From Bostrychus sinensis (taxonomy: Eukaryota > Chordata > Actinopteri > Gobiiformes > Eleotridae), in assembly GCA_020698575.1 (NCBI GenBank), contig CM036243.1, positions 26,519,403 to 26,583,402 on the forward strand: DNA of 64,000 nt, written 5' to 3'. The notes beneath the pieces were generated by a model. The model made no database searches. It was not told the DNA's origin and saw only the letters and a list, made by a program, of their open reading frames with translations. Position 1 is the stretch's first letter; the number at the start of each line of letters is the position of its first letter. Shown here piece by piece: positions 35,651 through 46,925 of the stretch. Both the position numbers and the translations under genes were made by a program.

Positions 35651-35679
35651 GTAATATTACGCTCTTTGTTGGTGTAGGA

Positions 35680-35862
35680 ATGACGAGAAACGAGAGATCA
35701 CGAGATAATGATAGAGTCTTTCTTCCACTGATGAGGCCCAGTGTGGGGATGACACGGTCCACAGATGAAGCACAGTCCTCCCCAGACAATTTAGATTCAA
35801 GAATAAAAGGTCTGGCAGCACTGGAAAGTGAAACGTCCTTCAAGTTAATGTCAGACATCTAA
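35680..35862 (+). CDS. Candidate terminal exon or small ORF, unknown protein
   Basis: A 60-codon frame starts with ATG at 35680 (purine at -3) just after a GGTGTAG acceptor-like site and ends with TAA at 35860. The peptide opens MTRNERSRDNDRVFLPL and ends SETSFKLMSDI. It is hydrophilic with arginine and aspartate clusters and is not low-complexity. The frame also stays open upstream into the dispersed repeat at 35390-35650, which suggests chance. The minus strand is open too. No family is recognised. Confidence 0.2.
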   Translation: MTRNERSRDNDRVFLPLMRPSVGMTRSTDEAQSSPDNLDSRIKGLAALESETSFKLMSDI

Positions 35863-37021
35863 AATCATTTGTGACTAAAAAGCAGGGTGTAAAGAGTGGC
35901 ATGGTACAGTATGTCTCCAGGAAGAAGATGACCATTTGACCATCACTTCAATCTCACCTCGTTTTAATGATATAAAAAGTTTGATGGCTCGCTCAGATGG
36001 CATAATGAGTAGGTTACATAGCAATCATCTCAAGCTTTTATCAAATGTATCAGGTATTCTGGCAAATAAATTACAAATGAAATACCTCTAACCCTCTCGG
36101 TCTGGTCTTGAGATTGGTCTTAAGAAAACTACTGAGGTTTTGTCTCCAAATCAAACTCATTTTCATTGGGTTTTTCAGATATATAGTAACAAATTACTGT
36201 TTTCCCACATCATTCTTGATTGTATAAAAATATATATTTAGGTTTGTCTTCTCTTGTTGCAAAAATTCAGCCTCATTTACTAAGTATGGATTTGATCCAT
36301 AACTGGGGTCCAAGAGTGTTTTGTCCTGGTCTCACCTTGTCATAGGCTCAACTCAGTCCTAAAATATCTTGGTGTCCCAAGAGTCCCCATAACTCATTAA
36401 GTTTTCACATATAAGATTCACACAGTAATCAGGCATATTTTGTTCTGAAAAGATTAGTAAATGTGCAACAATGTGCTCAAACACCAAGCAGAAACCTTTA
36501 TATACCACTGCCATTTTGTTCTAGTAAATTGCTTTGCTTTGTCTTAAAACTAAAATGGACCCAGAGTGGTGCCCTAGGGTTCTCCTTTTACTTTACACCC
36601 ATTCTGTGTCATGGTATGTTTTTGATGCTTCATGTGTTCATGTACAAATTAATTTACAATTATTTCAAAATTATCATTTCAATATGATCTCAAGACACAA
36701 GAAGTCACACTGAGTATTTTTGACAACTCACTCTACTCTGAGACTCCACAGATACGTATGCTAATCAATGTAAAATAATCTAAATGCTGCTTAAATATTC
36801 TAAGTGTAGAAATTTTACAAATCCCCAAACACATGTTCTGAGACTTCATGCACCAGCTGCTCTCTGAAATGTGTTGGTCCATGCAGCTGCAGTGTAATAA
36901 AATGACTGATGATGGCTGCATGTATTTTAATGAGATCCCCTGATAATACAAATTAATACTGTTCTGTGGGTATGGTATCATCACTGCTTAGGCCCTCCCA
37001 CCATGTTGCTGTACATGCAGC
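35863..37021. other. Non-coding stretch with a weak transposon-like segment
   Basis: At about 36090-36400 repeated GGTCTTGAG and GGTCTCACC motifs resemble a degraded teleost MITE, without readable ends. The remainder is A+T-rich. Confidence 0.35.
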
Positions 37022-37631
37022 CAGAGGTGGAAGAGAGGAAGTAGTCCAAATCTGTACTCAAGTAAAAGTACTGCTACTGCAGTAGCACTGCAATAGCATT
37101 ACTCAAGTAGAAGTACAATTACTTACCAAAATTGCTACTACTAATTCTATCCTTATTACAACTAGTAGTCCTACTACTACTGCTGCTACTATTACTGTTA
37201 CTACTACCAATGCCAACGGTAATACTACTAATACTACTGCTATTATTACTCTACTGTTATTGCCACTACTACTGTATTACTATTACTACCCACAGTGGCA
37301 TCAAGATCAAAAATACTTTTACAAATTAAAAAAAAAAAAAAAAACTCTTTTGAAATACATTTACTTAAATAACCTGTTTCCTTTTGGCTTTTCCCTTCTG
37401 GAGTCGCCACAGTATATTACCTGCCTTCGAGCGTGCAGTGACTTACATATTCATTTGGCAAAGGTTTTACACAGGATGCCCTTACTGACGCAGCCCTCTC
37501 CATTTATTGTGTCTTGGGACCAGCACAAAGTGTACACTGGCTTGTCACCTTACGTGGCTGGATTTTTTTCTTCAACAAATTTAAGGTAGCAAACTTCTTG
37601 AGTTAAAAAATGGTACTATCTTCCACCTCTG
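37022..37631. mobile_element. CAGAGGTG-family hAT transposon, copy e
   Basis: The left end CAGAGGTGGAAGAGAGG and the reverse complement of the right end CAGAGGTGGAAGATAGT are clear inverted repeats. CATGCAGC and CATGCACC form an 8-bp target-site duplication with one mismatch. It carries a (TAC)n-type tract at about 37135-37290, a poly(A) run near 37327 and an inserted repeat at 37383-37555. Confidence 0.9.
37383..37555 (+). mobile_element. Dispersed repeat with GGATGCCCTTACTGACG core
   Basis: Landmarks are TTTTGGCTTTTCCCTTCTGG, GAGTCGCCACAG, AGGATGCCCTTACTGACGC, GGGACCAGCACAAAG and TACACTGGCTTGT. The same order occurs at 48795-48945 and inverted at 60400-60545. This is a common teleost retroposon tail. 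I cannot place it in a family with certainty. Confidence 0.7.
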
Positions 37632-37639
37632 CATGCACC

Positions 37640-38984
37640 CATTGAACCAATACTGGGTTTATTTGTATGGAAGAAGTCATCATAGAAGAAAATGTCAAAT
37701 TGCTGCCAGTGCCCGTAGAAATAAACACGTTTGCACATCAAAAAGGGCTCGAACATCTGTCGGACACCGGACCAGTGGTTGAGTTAAAAGATGAGGAAGG
37801 GTCTGGTGAATGCTCTGCTATTCATTTATCTCGCATTGCTGCCCATTGGTTTTAATTATGGCTGGCTCTTTTAAGTTGGAAATAGGCACACTTCAAAAAC
37901 CAGAGCTGGCCTTTTTGTGTTTTTTTTTTTTTCTTTCTTTTTTTAACCATTGTTTCTTTGGGATTCAGTGTACAACGGGGGCATGTGGCATGTTTTTTTT
38001 CCCCTTTTCAATTCTGCCTGTCTGTCCAGCCGTGCCTCACTACCCTCTCCCCATTCGTCTGTCTGTCCGTGTGGATGCACTTTGGTAATTGATGAGCATC
38101 TCTTTGTGGTTTGTGCATGTATGCGTATGTGCTTCTCCATGTATGAGCAATAGCCGTGGATATTTTTCTCCCCTTGCACAGCTGCAATAGAAAGGGATTG
38201 ATGTGTAACCCAAGCCGGCGACTTTAAAGGGGCGAGGGGGCCTGGACAGACGTGGCCGTGCTAGTATACCAGATGGGGCTTAATGATGAAAAGAGCATAA
38301 TCCCCCATCCAGGCATCACTTCCATCACTTGTACTACAAAGCCATTCATAGCTTTTATTGCAAGGAATAATCTCTCTCTTTTTTTTTACACACACTTCCA
38401 AACAGAGATGATTTCTATGCCTTTACTCTATCTTTATCTCCATGTTTTTAGATCCCTATGTTTCTTCTTCTATCCTTCTGTATCTCCTCATCGTTCCCTT
38501 TGCCCCCACCACCCGCCCACTCTCCCTTTTGCTCTTGAAGACTTGCAAATGTGGCATTAGCTAATATTCACAGAGTCAGGGAAGCAATCCCTTTTTATCC
38601 GCCAGGGCCCTGCTGATTGAGCTACAGTATGTGCATTAGAAATGAGAGCTGAGCTTTGGCTACTGAGCCCCATGACTCTGATTGGTATTCAATATACATG
38701 TCACTGCAGGACATGCTAGTTTCTATGAGTTTACGCTCATGCTTAAGCTCTATGTCTCTCTTATCTCTTATGCCTCATTCTACCCAAAAAGTTTGCCCTT
38801 TTGCTAATATTAGTTGTAAAGAGGACAGTGAATTGGTTTCAGTGGTAATTAATAGACCTACTCCAGCTGCTATAGTGCAAGTGGTGGACAATTCTTACAT
38901 TATATTTAGATACTGTACATCCCCTTGTGGCTGTAGTGTCTTCATACGTGCCTTGCTAGAGCATGTACAATGAAGTCTCGGCTA
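37640..38984. other. Single-copy stretch with possible conserved elements
   Basis: T-rich tracts lie at 37918-37945. The segment 38160-38300 (AAGCCGGCGACTTTAAAGG) and 38580-38720 (CGCCAGGGCCCTGCTG) look like conserved non-coding DNA. Overlapping frames of up to 105 codons have no domain. Confidence 0.35.
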
Positions 38985-40032
38985 GTTACTACAAACCCCC
39001 TCATAGAAAACATTAGGACACGGCAAAATGTATATAAAAACATAATTCAGTGGTTCGCAAATCTCATATACCTACATTTTATTCATTACTATAACATATA
39101 CAGTACATGTGAGGCTGAAATGTCGAAACAGAGATATCATATTTTTAAAGAAACAATTTTTTTTAATTTGATGGCAGCTACACATTAAAGGGGCTACATG
39201 ATGGAAAACAGACTTTTCTGAGCTTTCTACCATGTTATAATATTTCCTTCTCAAAAACATACCTGAAGTTATGTTTTGCTTTATTCACTTGTGTGAGTAA
39301 TCCCGTATTCTCTGGCACAGGCGTTCAGAGGCTTCAAAACGTTCGATTGCAGAACCGGTGCCTTTTTCGCAGACCTCTGCCCAATCACAGAAACACTGAC
39401 CAATTAACAAGCCCTCTACATCCAGTCTGCTCTCATTCATTTATGAAAAAAAAAAAAAAAAAGATACGTACAGCTCTGATTTCTGATTCCTCACTTTGTA
39501 GTAAAATGGCATCATACAAAAAGTTGAATAATGCTCTACTGCACACTTCTGCCCTCTGCTGGTCTCGTCTCTTGTTTCTTTATGACACCAGTAGAGCACT
39601 TATTAAAAATGTTCTCTTAGTATAATGTTTTTATAGGTTGTAAAATGTGAAATGCTGTTCTAGAGGTGGCCGAGATGGGTGTAAAAATATGAATAAAGGG
39701 TCAACAAAAGGCTGGAAATGTATATTGTAGGCAATACAATAGGCTAATGTAAACTTTGCCACTGTAAAATGCTAATTTTATTCACAGGCATCTTACTGAA
39801 GTGGTGCCAATTAACCTAACTAGTAGCAAAACGCTGCTCTTGTTGTTTTTTACAGTTACAGTTTTACAGTTAAGATTTCCAGCCTTTTGTTGCCTTTTTC
39901 CCAACCTTTTGAGATGTGTTGCTGCCATCAAATTAAAAATAACCTATTTTTCATTAAATGGTAGAATATCTCACTTTTCCATTTTTATTTACATTTTACG
40001 TGTCCCTACTTATTCAGAATTGGGGTTGTAAT
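38985..40032. mobile_element. Kolobok-like TIR transposon, copy B, interrupted
   Basis: The left part (GTTCGCAAATCTCATA, CATTTTATTCATTAC) and the right part (GGTCAACAAAAGGCTGG, GAGATGTGTTGCTGCCATCA, ATTCAGAATTGGGGTTGTA) belong to the same element as 9589-10507. They are separated by the TTAA-flanked element at 39185. The left terminus is diverged. Confidence 0.7.
39185..39640 (+). mobile_element. TTAA-flanked non-autonomous transposon, copy 3
   Basis: It starts at TTAA (39185-39188) with AGGGGCTACATGATGG and shares GACTTTTCTGAGCTTTCTAC, ATTCTCTGGCACAG, AACAAGCCCTCTACATCC and CTGCCCTCTGCTGGTCTC with copy 1. An A run lies at about 39446-39463. The right end is decayed. It sits inside the Kolobok-like copy B. 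Confidence 0.7.
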
Positions 40033-41740
40033 TCTTATCTTTCCTGTCCTCCTTTGCCATTATGAATACTTCAGACATACAAATTAGTATTCACAAAGCA
40101 TACTTACATGCTTTTTTCCATCAACTCAATTGAAGGTACTGTGGAATTATCCTGAAATGCCCCTTTCCCCCCAGTGTATTCTGAATTAGGTTCCTTTTGG
40201 TAGTACATAGCCTGACACAGGTGGACTCTGGCTCTTGTATGTGGCTGTTTTCTTCATTTTGAGAGTCACTGTGGGCACCGGGGGGATCTGAGGATTTGGT
40301 TCTGTCTTGGACTTACATCACACTTGCAGAATATGTCGAGGATTGGACTCGTATTTACATGATGGGCATGAAAAGTGACGTGGCCAAGTGCTGGTGGCTT
40401 AGCAACTTAGCTCTGATAGCCCCACTGGGATTTAAGAAGTGACGTACAAATGGGCAGGACGCTGGTGGTGGATTTGTTACTGTGAATTCAAGGAGCGATT
40501 AGTCATTTTTTATATAAAGCAATACATTAGGTTTCTCAGTTTTGTCTTTTACCCCCAAAAGATGATTCCAGGTGTACATAAGCATACTTTCTGTGAATTT
40601 CATAAGGCGTATGTGTAATGCATTCACAAATATACAGGAATATGGCCACTGAAATTGTTACAGTACCAAAAGCACTAATGCTATATAATACATTTTGCTT
40701 TGTTTTGATTTGAGTCCATGTGATCCTACATTGTAATTAAACTACACATATGAACATAAACTGGCTCATGCAACATTAGTTATTATTGAGAAAGTACGTA
40801 GTAGCAGAGTGAACCTATTTGTCTTTGGCAGTTTTTCCCTCTTCATGTGTAATTGTTTTCTAAAGATGTGGACTCAACATCAGGAAGCAGGAATTTTAAA
40901 TATTCTGAACCATTGCAAGACAGGGTCCAACTTGCTAACTCCATCTACAAGGACTCAGTAAATAAATTAATTAATATAAGGGCTTTTTGGCTCATTGGAT
41001 CAGTTACCTTTGAACTTGAAGATATGAGTCCAGGTCTGGGCACTATATTTTTATCACTGCGAGATGGGGCCAGTTCCTATGTGAATGTATGTGCTCTGGA
41101 GGTTTCAAAAAGCATTAAAACTTTGATAACAATTTTCATTTTTTTTATAAGAACTATTCTCATCAGTGAGATGAACTGTTATCTGCAGTTTGGTGGTATT
41201 TGGAGTTTTCAGACTACTCTCAACCACAGACAGCCATAGCCTCTAGAGGTAAAACTACCACTTTCATTTCTACTTCAAAAACCTGAACTACTTTAGGTCT
41301 CTACATCAGATATGTGGGGAGATTTTTGTGGCTACACCGAGTCTTAGTTTTGTGGCCTACATGGATCTGTTTCAAGCTCCAACTTCCTCTTGTGCATTCC
41401 CTTCAGGAGATGGTAAAAAGAAAAGCTAGGTGGTATTGGCGAGTCGATACTTTCTTCTTCTTCTACTGCCCAAGATGCAATTGCTGCTCTGCTCTCCTGC
41501 TGAAAAAACGGAGGGTCTATGTGTTCATGGTTCCTTCTCACGGGCCTTGTTCCAGGTTTGGCTTGGCCCTCTTCCAGGTGTTGGAAGTGAAGTGTAAACA
41601 GTTTACAGATCTGCAGTGGCTAGGGAGGGCCAAGGGCTTTAGCTGGGAGGAATGTAACCTTAGCACTACTTCACAGAGAGGCAGCGCTGCGAGATGCAAG
41701 TATTTATGCATATTGTGTCAGGGCTATAGAGAAATCTGAC
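40033..41740. other. Single-copy stretch holding the two longest plus-strand frames
   Basis: Frames of 128 codons (40853-41239) and 141 codons (41314-41739) are open. Neither has a recognisable domain, and the second contains a poly-phenylalanine run from a pyrimidine tract. TGTAAACAGTTTACA at about 41595 is a perfect inverted repeat that matches the forkhead core TGTAAACA. Non-coding is the best reading. Confidence 0.3.
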
Positions 41741-43820
41741 CCAGTGGTTCAAGGGAGAGAATCGGACTGCTGACGTCTGCGAGCATGTGGGAGGTTTCTG
41801 ACACAGCCGGGAAGGCCGCTTGGCATTTGCACCGAAAACTATTGCCGTGTTACTTCCCGGTTGATGCAGGCAGCTCTGAAGTCCATTTAACTCTGAGTCT
41901 ATGAGCTGTACATGAGTCATTTGAGTTTACACCATCGAGTGAATCACAGAGAAAAATGCCCTCTTCAAAGAAACCCACTGTGGTACTACGGACTACACTT
42001 GAAAAGCTGGGCATCACACATTCATTTTTAAACTTCTCCATCCTCTCTCATAGGAATATCAAGTGGGTTTATGTAACTCCAAGAATTCAAATATGCACAA
42101 AATAAACTTCATAGCTTAAGCCTCCCCCAAAAATGGAGGAATGACACTAGTGATGCAATGTTGAAGGCATGTGTATTTTCTCAGATTGAAGTTCAATTGA
42201 GTTTGTAGCTCCAGAGAAGCTAATTTCTTGTTTTGGGGTTGTATTTATCCCCCAGAGGTTATTTTCTTGGCAATATAGAAGGATGCAGAAGCAGTTTCTC
42301 TTTGCTAATGTTTGTTTACAAAGACAGAAAGAAGTTATTTGATGCATATTTCTTTTGTCAAAAGACCCCAAACAACCTTTATATTCTCTAGTTTTCCATG
42401 TTTTTGCTGCATTTCACGGCTGTAACTAGAGCCTCTTTTTACACGTGCTCAGGTGAAGGCAGAAGTGTCCCATTCAACATTGAAACTATATTCATCCACC
42501 ACTTTTGGAGGTTCTAACCAATTGATAAGTAATGTTTATTTGAGTGTATGTATTCTTTACATCCTGGTGAAGGCAGGTGTCCACAATATAATAACTTGAG
42601 AATATGTCACAAGATGTTGGTTAAGGCAGGGGAGGTGGGGTGAGTAAAGCACCCTGTCCCTGCCACTTCTGGGCCAAAAACAACACTTGCAAGAGGTGAG
42701 TGTCACCGACCCGGCGTCACTGAAGTCTTGAGAGAAAGTGAGACATCGCCTTACCAAAACAACAAACCATGGCTTTATTTCTCAATTTTGTAATGGCAGA
42801 GCAGCTAAATGGCAGATGAAACTTTGCACAGATATGCAGAGGGACAAATGAAAGTAAAGCCAAGCAAGGGGTCGTAGGAGTACACTGGACTTGTGAGTAC
42901 TTAAGATTGTACTTTTACTTCAAAATGTAGGGAGTGCTCCATAGAGGAAAATGAGGAAAAAACAGCAAAGAAACGAAAAAAGTCACTGAGTTCTGCTTTA
43001 AGTCATTGAATACCTGAACTGACCAAGCCATTGTCATTACTGTAGACACAGTGTGATACAAAGTGTTTCTATTATTATGTCTAATATCCTGTAACTCTGG
43101 GCTTCAATCTTGTTTCATCAAAAATTTAGCTATTGGGCCAAAATTCTGTCTATTTTTGTTGTATGTTCTCTGTGTGCTTTTGCATCCATCGTTGGTGTAT
43201 TCTGCATCATGAATGTTTCAAATCACCTGCTGTCGCATGATGTGGATGTGTGCCTCTTCTTCTTTTGTCTTGAAATGAATGCAAAAGTGAGCCTGCTGTT
43301 GCTATAGCACTAAAACTCGGTGCAAGAAAATGAGGTGCTGGCAACAAAGAGCTTTGAGGAAGTAAGAGACGTATCTCCAAGGACACATACCACCCAGCAG
43401 ATCAAAGCACCTGGAGGACGGTTTTGATGGGGAAACTACACCAGTTTTCAAAGCACCGCAGTCCTGCATCTCACTATGGCCCATGGTAGAAATTCTAATA
43501 CGTCTGCCTGTCAGTTAATTGAAGTCCCTTCCTATCCCTGGGGGTGGACAGCAGGCTGGTCTTTAGAGAGTATCTTTGCCCTCGCCGTGTTCTCGTCACT
43601 AATTATTATTCCTCAATCACCTCCTCAATAACACCACTTATTGTTCGTACATGTTCGTGTTGTCACCAGTCTCTTGTGTTAGGAAAAAAAAACAGAATGT
43701 TTGATGGCAAAAGGGATCAGACATATATGTATATCTTTGGGGATGTTTTGTGTTGTTTTTGATCAAGCATTCGTATGTATTTACAGTAAAGGACATGAGA
43801 AGGACATGAGGAGATATTGG

Positions 43821-43823
<3 letters not shown>
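41741..43823. other. Long non-coding stretch, nothing recognised
   Basis: Single-copy DNA, A+T-rich with a GC-richer patch at about 42600-42730. No frame or repeat can be supported. Confidence 0.4.

Positions 43824-43858
<35 letters not shown>
43824..43858. repeat. (AT)n microsatellite
   Basis: About 17 AT units. It borders the CpG-containing patch at 43890. Confidence 0.95.
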
Positions 43859-43863
<5 letters not shown>

Positions 43864-43889
43864 ATATAAGTATGCATAAGAGCGAGCAG

Positions 43890-44080
43890 CCCCTGTCATT
43901 GCAGAGATATGTCCCCTTTCCCCCCAGAGACAGCCAATCTCGCAGACAGACAGGAAGTCAGCGCTGTCTGTGTGTGAAGCTTACGCAGTGGAAGAAGTGA
44001 TGAGCAATGGCAGACGATCTGAGCGCCGCCATGTTTGAGCGTATGGCAGATGCGGAGCGCGTTGTAAAAAGTATATATAT
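43890..44080 (+). promoter_or_regulatory. CpG-containing, first-exon-like patch
   Basis: Locally rich in CpG (GAGCGCCGCCATG, GATGCGGAGCGCGTTG) with an ETS-like ACAGGAAGTC. ATG at 44009 begins a 29-codon frame that reads MADDLSAAMFERMADAERVV and on to a TGA at 44096. A GTAAAA at 44064 could act as donor. No downstream exon was identified. It might be the start of a plus-strand gene, a processed remnant or an orphan CpG patch. Confidence 0.25.
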
Positions 44081-44470
44081 TTGATCTTTGTGGAAATATA
44101 CTAGGCTCAGCATATCAGGCAGCTTATCTTGTCAGAAACCGTATTCACATGCACTAATGTTTGTTTTACTGCTTCAAGTACAAGGAGTGACTTTGCATTC
44201 CGATGGAAACAATGACAAATGATATTAAATAGCTGGGATGTCTTAGCTGGATGGCAGTTTGACACACTCATTTGATATTGTGTAAATATTTATTATGAGA
44301 TAGGTCTGTTTTCAAGTATTTTTAGACATTGTTTTTCCCAGCTTTCTAACCTTGAAATTTAGAAAGCTTCATTATTAGGGGCTTCAATCTGTAATAGGAT
44401 TGACCAAATTAAGAATGAGGACATCTTAGGGACAGCTCATGTTAGATATTTTGGAGATAAAGTTAGAGAT
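44081..44470. other. Non-coding stretch, nothing recognised
   Basis: A+T-rich, no frames or repeats of note. Confidence 0.4.
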
Positions 44471-44692
44471 TGAGATGGTTTGGACATGTACAAAGGAAGG
44501 AGAGTGAATATTTAGGTTGAAGGATGCAACCACCAGGTAGGAGGCCTAGAGGAAGAGTGAAGAGGAGCTTGGAGATCAGTGTAGTAAAACAGGACTTGAA
44601 GGTAGTTGGTGTGAGAGAGGATGCAGAGGATTGGGTTAGATCTCTCTGTGGCGACCCCTGAAGGGAACAGCTGAAAGCAAACAAAAGGGGAA
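44471..44692 (+). mobile_element. LINE ORF C-terminal fragment
   Basis: The frame reads LRWFGHVQRKESEYLG, a stop, then RMQPPGRRPRGRVKRS and VVGVREDAEDWVRSLCGDP before another stop. The W-GHV-R ... G-R-RG ... D ... V pattern is the familiar C-terminal tail of fish endonuclease/reverse-transcriptase LINE ORFs. The internal stop and missing upstream part mark it as dead. The exact clade (RTE-like in my recollection) is uncertain. Confidence 0.8.
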
Positions 44693-45007
44693 TCCTGCAA
44701 ACAGTGAAAGCAATATTTTCATTGAATGCAGCCATAAGACACAGAAACAGCTGTTGCAATAAATTCTTTGTTTGGGTTTATTCCACAATGTTTCATAATA
44801 TATCAACAGGAAAAGACAAGCTTCAGTGTGAGATAGCATTGTGTTTCATGCACTCAACAGACTGCACTGATTTGAATTAGCTTTTAATATTAAGACCTAT
44901 TATACTATACTTTTTTGTGTACTTGGATGTCCTGTACTTTCTGACTTTGAAAACTACTCCAAATGCCTGACAAGCCATGCTGGACTGCTTCAGTGAAATA
45001 GTACCAA
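44693..45007. other. Non-coding stretch, nothing recognised
   Basis: A+T-rich single-copy DNA. Confidence 0.4.
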
Positions 45008-45214
45008 TAGACCCTTCTAGTGTGCAGTGTGCTATGCAGACCTCAGTGCATTGTCAATGGAGGAATTAGCATTAGCCACCAGATTTAGCACATCCTGAAA
45101 AACAAAGCTGGTTTTGGCAACTGGCAACCAACTACATTGTTGAGCTTACTGATGTTTAGCCATTTTATTTGATCTGGCAATTAGCATATGTAATTAGCAT
45201 ATAAACTAAAGGGC
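45008..45214 (+). repeat. Unnamed 'AATTAGCAT' dispersed repeat, copy 1
   Basis: Order of landmarks: TAGACCCTTCT, CAATGGAGGAATTAGCATTA, GGCAACTGGCAACCAACT, GTTTAGCCATTTTA, CAATTAGCATATGTAATTAG and AAACTAAAGGGC. The same order is found at 63076-63400 and inverted at 61420-61612. Confidence 0.7.
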
Positions 45215-46275
45215 AATTGAAAGTATAGGTTGTCACTATTATTATTATTATTTATTTTTATTATTTATTCTATTTATTTATTTTATTATTTATACTTTTA
45301 ACTTTATATAAAGGTCAGTGGCTCCTGTTAGTGGTTGAAAGAACATATCCTTCCTCCTTGGACAGTAAACATAGCTACTCCTTCACTCTGAATGACTGGT
45401 CAGGACAGTGAACAGAAAAATCGCATGCATTCCTCCATAATCATCTGCGATATTTACATATGCTTTCTCAATAATGAAGCGACCCAGCTGGGAGCTACCA
45501 ATGAATTTTTCACAAAAGCACTTTCTGCTCTTTACATTCCTTAAATGTAATGGGATTTACTAATGCAGCTGGATGGCCCAAATCAAAGCATTTGTTGCCA
45601 GGGACCTAGAGCACAAGGGAGGGGGGTGGGGGTGGGGGTGAGTAGTGGAGTAGGCGAGGTGGTGCTAGTGGAGGTGGTGAGTTTTCAAAGCATGTGGTGT
45701 CAAGCTCAAGGGTCATTCTCTCTTTGGCAATTGACTTTATAATCAGGAGGGGCTTTATAAAATATGCCGTTTAATAATAAGGGCTATCATGGGTCTTGTA
45801 TTTCCACTGTGTTTTAGTTTAGTAGCATCCAAAACTAGAGGTTGATTAAATAATGATGATTGGATTTAACTTTTGCCTCTCATATCCAAAATGACAACCG
45901 ACCATTTCCCTATGGTCCTCGCTCATAAAAATGCCCCCTCCCTCTCTTGAACGCCTCTTGTGATTGGATCAAAGTGTTGACCTGTGTTGCTGGGTGACCT
46001 TTCCTGATCCCACCGCTGCCTCGAGAGCAGGGATCCTTGCTTGGCCACCTGGGAATTACCTCTGCGATAGAGGCGTAGACTGTCACCAAGCCCTTGTCTC
46101 TATTTGATGTCTCCTCTGACATTAGCCTGTGTAGCGATCGCTGGGGGAGATCTGACGTCGCACTGTGAATAATAGACGACATCCACCTGTCTGGGACGTC
46201 CGTGTCACCTGCGTGGTCTATGATGAAATGCTCTTATGCCTTCCAGGAGTGATGTGTGCTTCCTGTGTCTTTCAG
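45215..46275. other. Low-complexity tract followed by possible conserved elements
   Basis: ATT/TTTA-rich DNA lies at 45237-45296. About 45480-45610 reads as a conserved element (CAAAAGCACTTTCTGCTC, GCAGCTGGATGGCCCAAATC). A G-rich run lies at 45619-45641. About 45890-46220 is another dense, GC-richer segment (TGATTGGATCAAAGTG, GTGTAGCGATCGCTGGG) leading to the exon-like island. Confidence 0.35.
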
Positions 46276-46473
46276 GGTACAAAGCCGGGCTCCTCCAGGC
46301 AGACACCGAAAGAGGAGGATGGACACGGCGGCTCGGCTGGCATTGCCCAGAGCTCTCGTGTGGCCAGCGGGTCGCCCCAAGTGGAGAGGCAAAGATGCTG
46401 AAGGATGACAGGGAACAGCTGGAGGAGCGCAGGATGTCACTCTTTGGTCAGACACAGTGGACTTCAGTGAACA
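46276..46473 (+). CDS. Candidate exon in a GC-rich island, unknown protein
   Basis: A good acceptor (TGTGTCTTTCAG) precedes 46276, and a consensus donor (GTGAGA) lies at 46474. One frame is open across the whole 198 bases. It reads YKAGLLQADTERGGWTRR, includes LGWHCPELSCGQRV and ends KDDREQLEERRMSLFGQ then TQWTSVN. A second frame (GTKPGSSRQTPKEEDGHGG to SGSPQVERQRC, stop at 46399) also looks protein-like, so which frame would be used is unclear. G+C is much higher than in the flanks. I recognise no family. It is one of the better exon candidates in the window, though a conserved non-coding or untranslated exon is possible. Confidence 0.35.
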
Positions 46474-46799
46474 GTGAGAGACACACAGTGATGTTCAGTG
46501 TCCTATCTCTTTTGCATTTGTTCAGTCATTAGGCCTCATGGGACTCATTAGTGGTTAGTTTTGCATTTGATGTCTTTCATATACTAAGTGTAGTCTGTAA
46601 GAACCTCATCATTCACTCATTATGTGTTGTATTTCATTGTGACTGCACCTGTCAGTTTAAGCATAGATTTGATATTCTGGCTGCCCAGTAGGTTTCTATT
46701 CTTTTAGGAGGTGTTACTTATACAGTATATAGTGATAGAAGTACTCACATAGACATTACATGACTGACATTTCTCATGAAAACATTGTATGACTTTATA
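46474..46799. other. Non-coding stretch, nothing recognised
   Basis: A+T-rich DNA following the exon-like island. Confidence 0.4.
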
Positions 46800-46925
46800 A
46801 TACCAAGAGGCCCTTCAACTATTGGCAGGGTGTATACCGCCTGGGGCCCATAGTTGCTGGGATAGACTTCAGCCATCCGTGACCCCTAATGCAAAAAAGG
46901 AGAAGAAAATAATTGAATGAATGAT
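46800..46925 (+). mobile_element. SINE 3' fragment (DANA/mermaid-type)
   Basis: Only the end is kept: CAGGGTGTATACCGCCTGGG, TTGCTGGGATAGACTTCAG and a TTGAATGAATGATA tail. Confidence 0.75.

Noticed and set aside
40853..41239. 128-codon plus-strand frame
   Set aside because: No domain, no conserved motif, no flanking splice signals or promoter; treated as chance.
41314..41739. 141-codon plus-strand frame
   Set aside because: It contains a homopolymeric phenylalanine stretch from a pyrimidine tract, shows no domain, and a minus-strand frame overlaps it.
45619..45641. G-quadruplex as a functional element
   Set aside because: G runs here and at 34034-34050 could fold, but length alone does not show function and both lie in simple-sequence settings.
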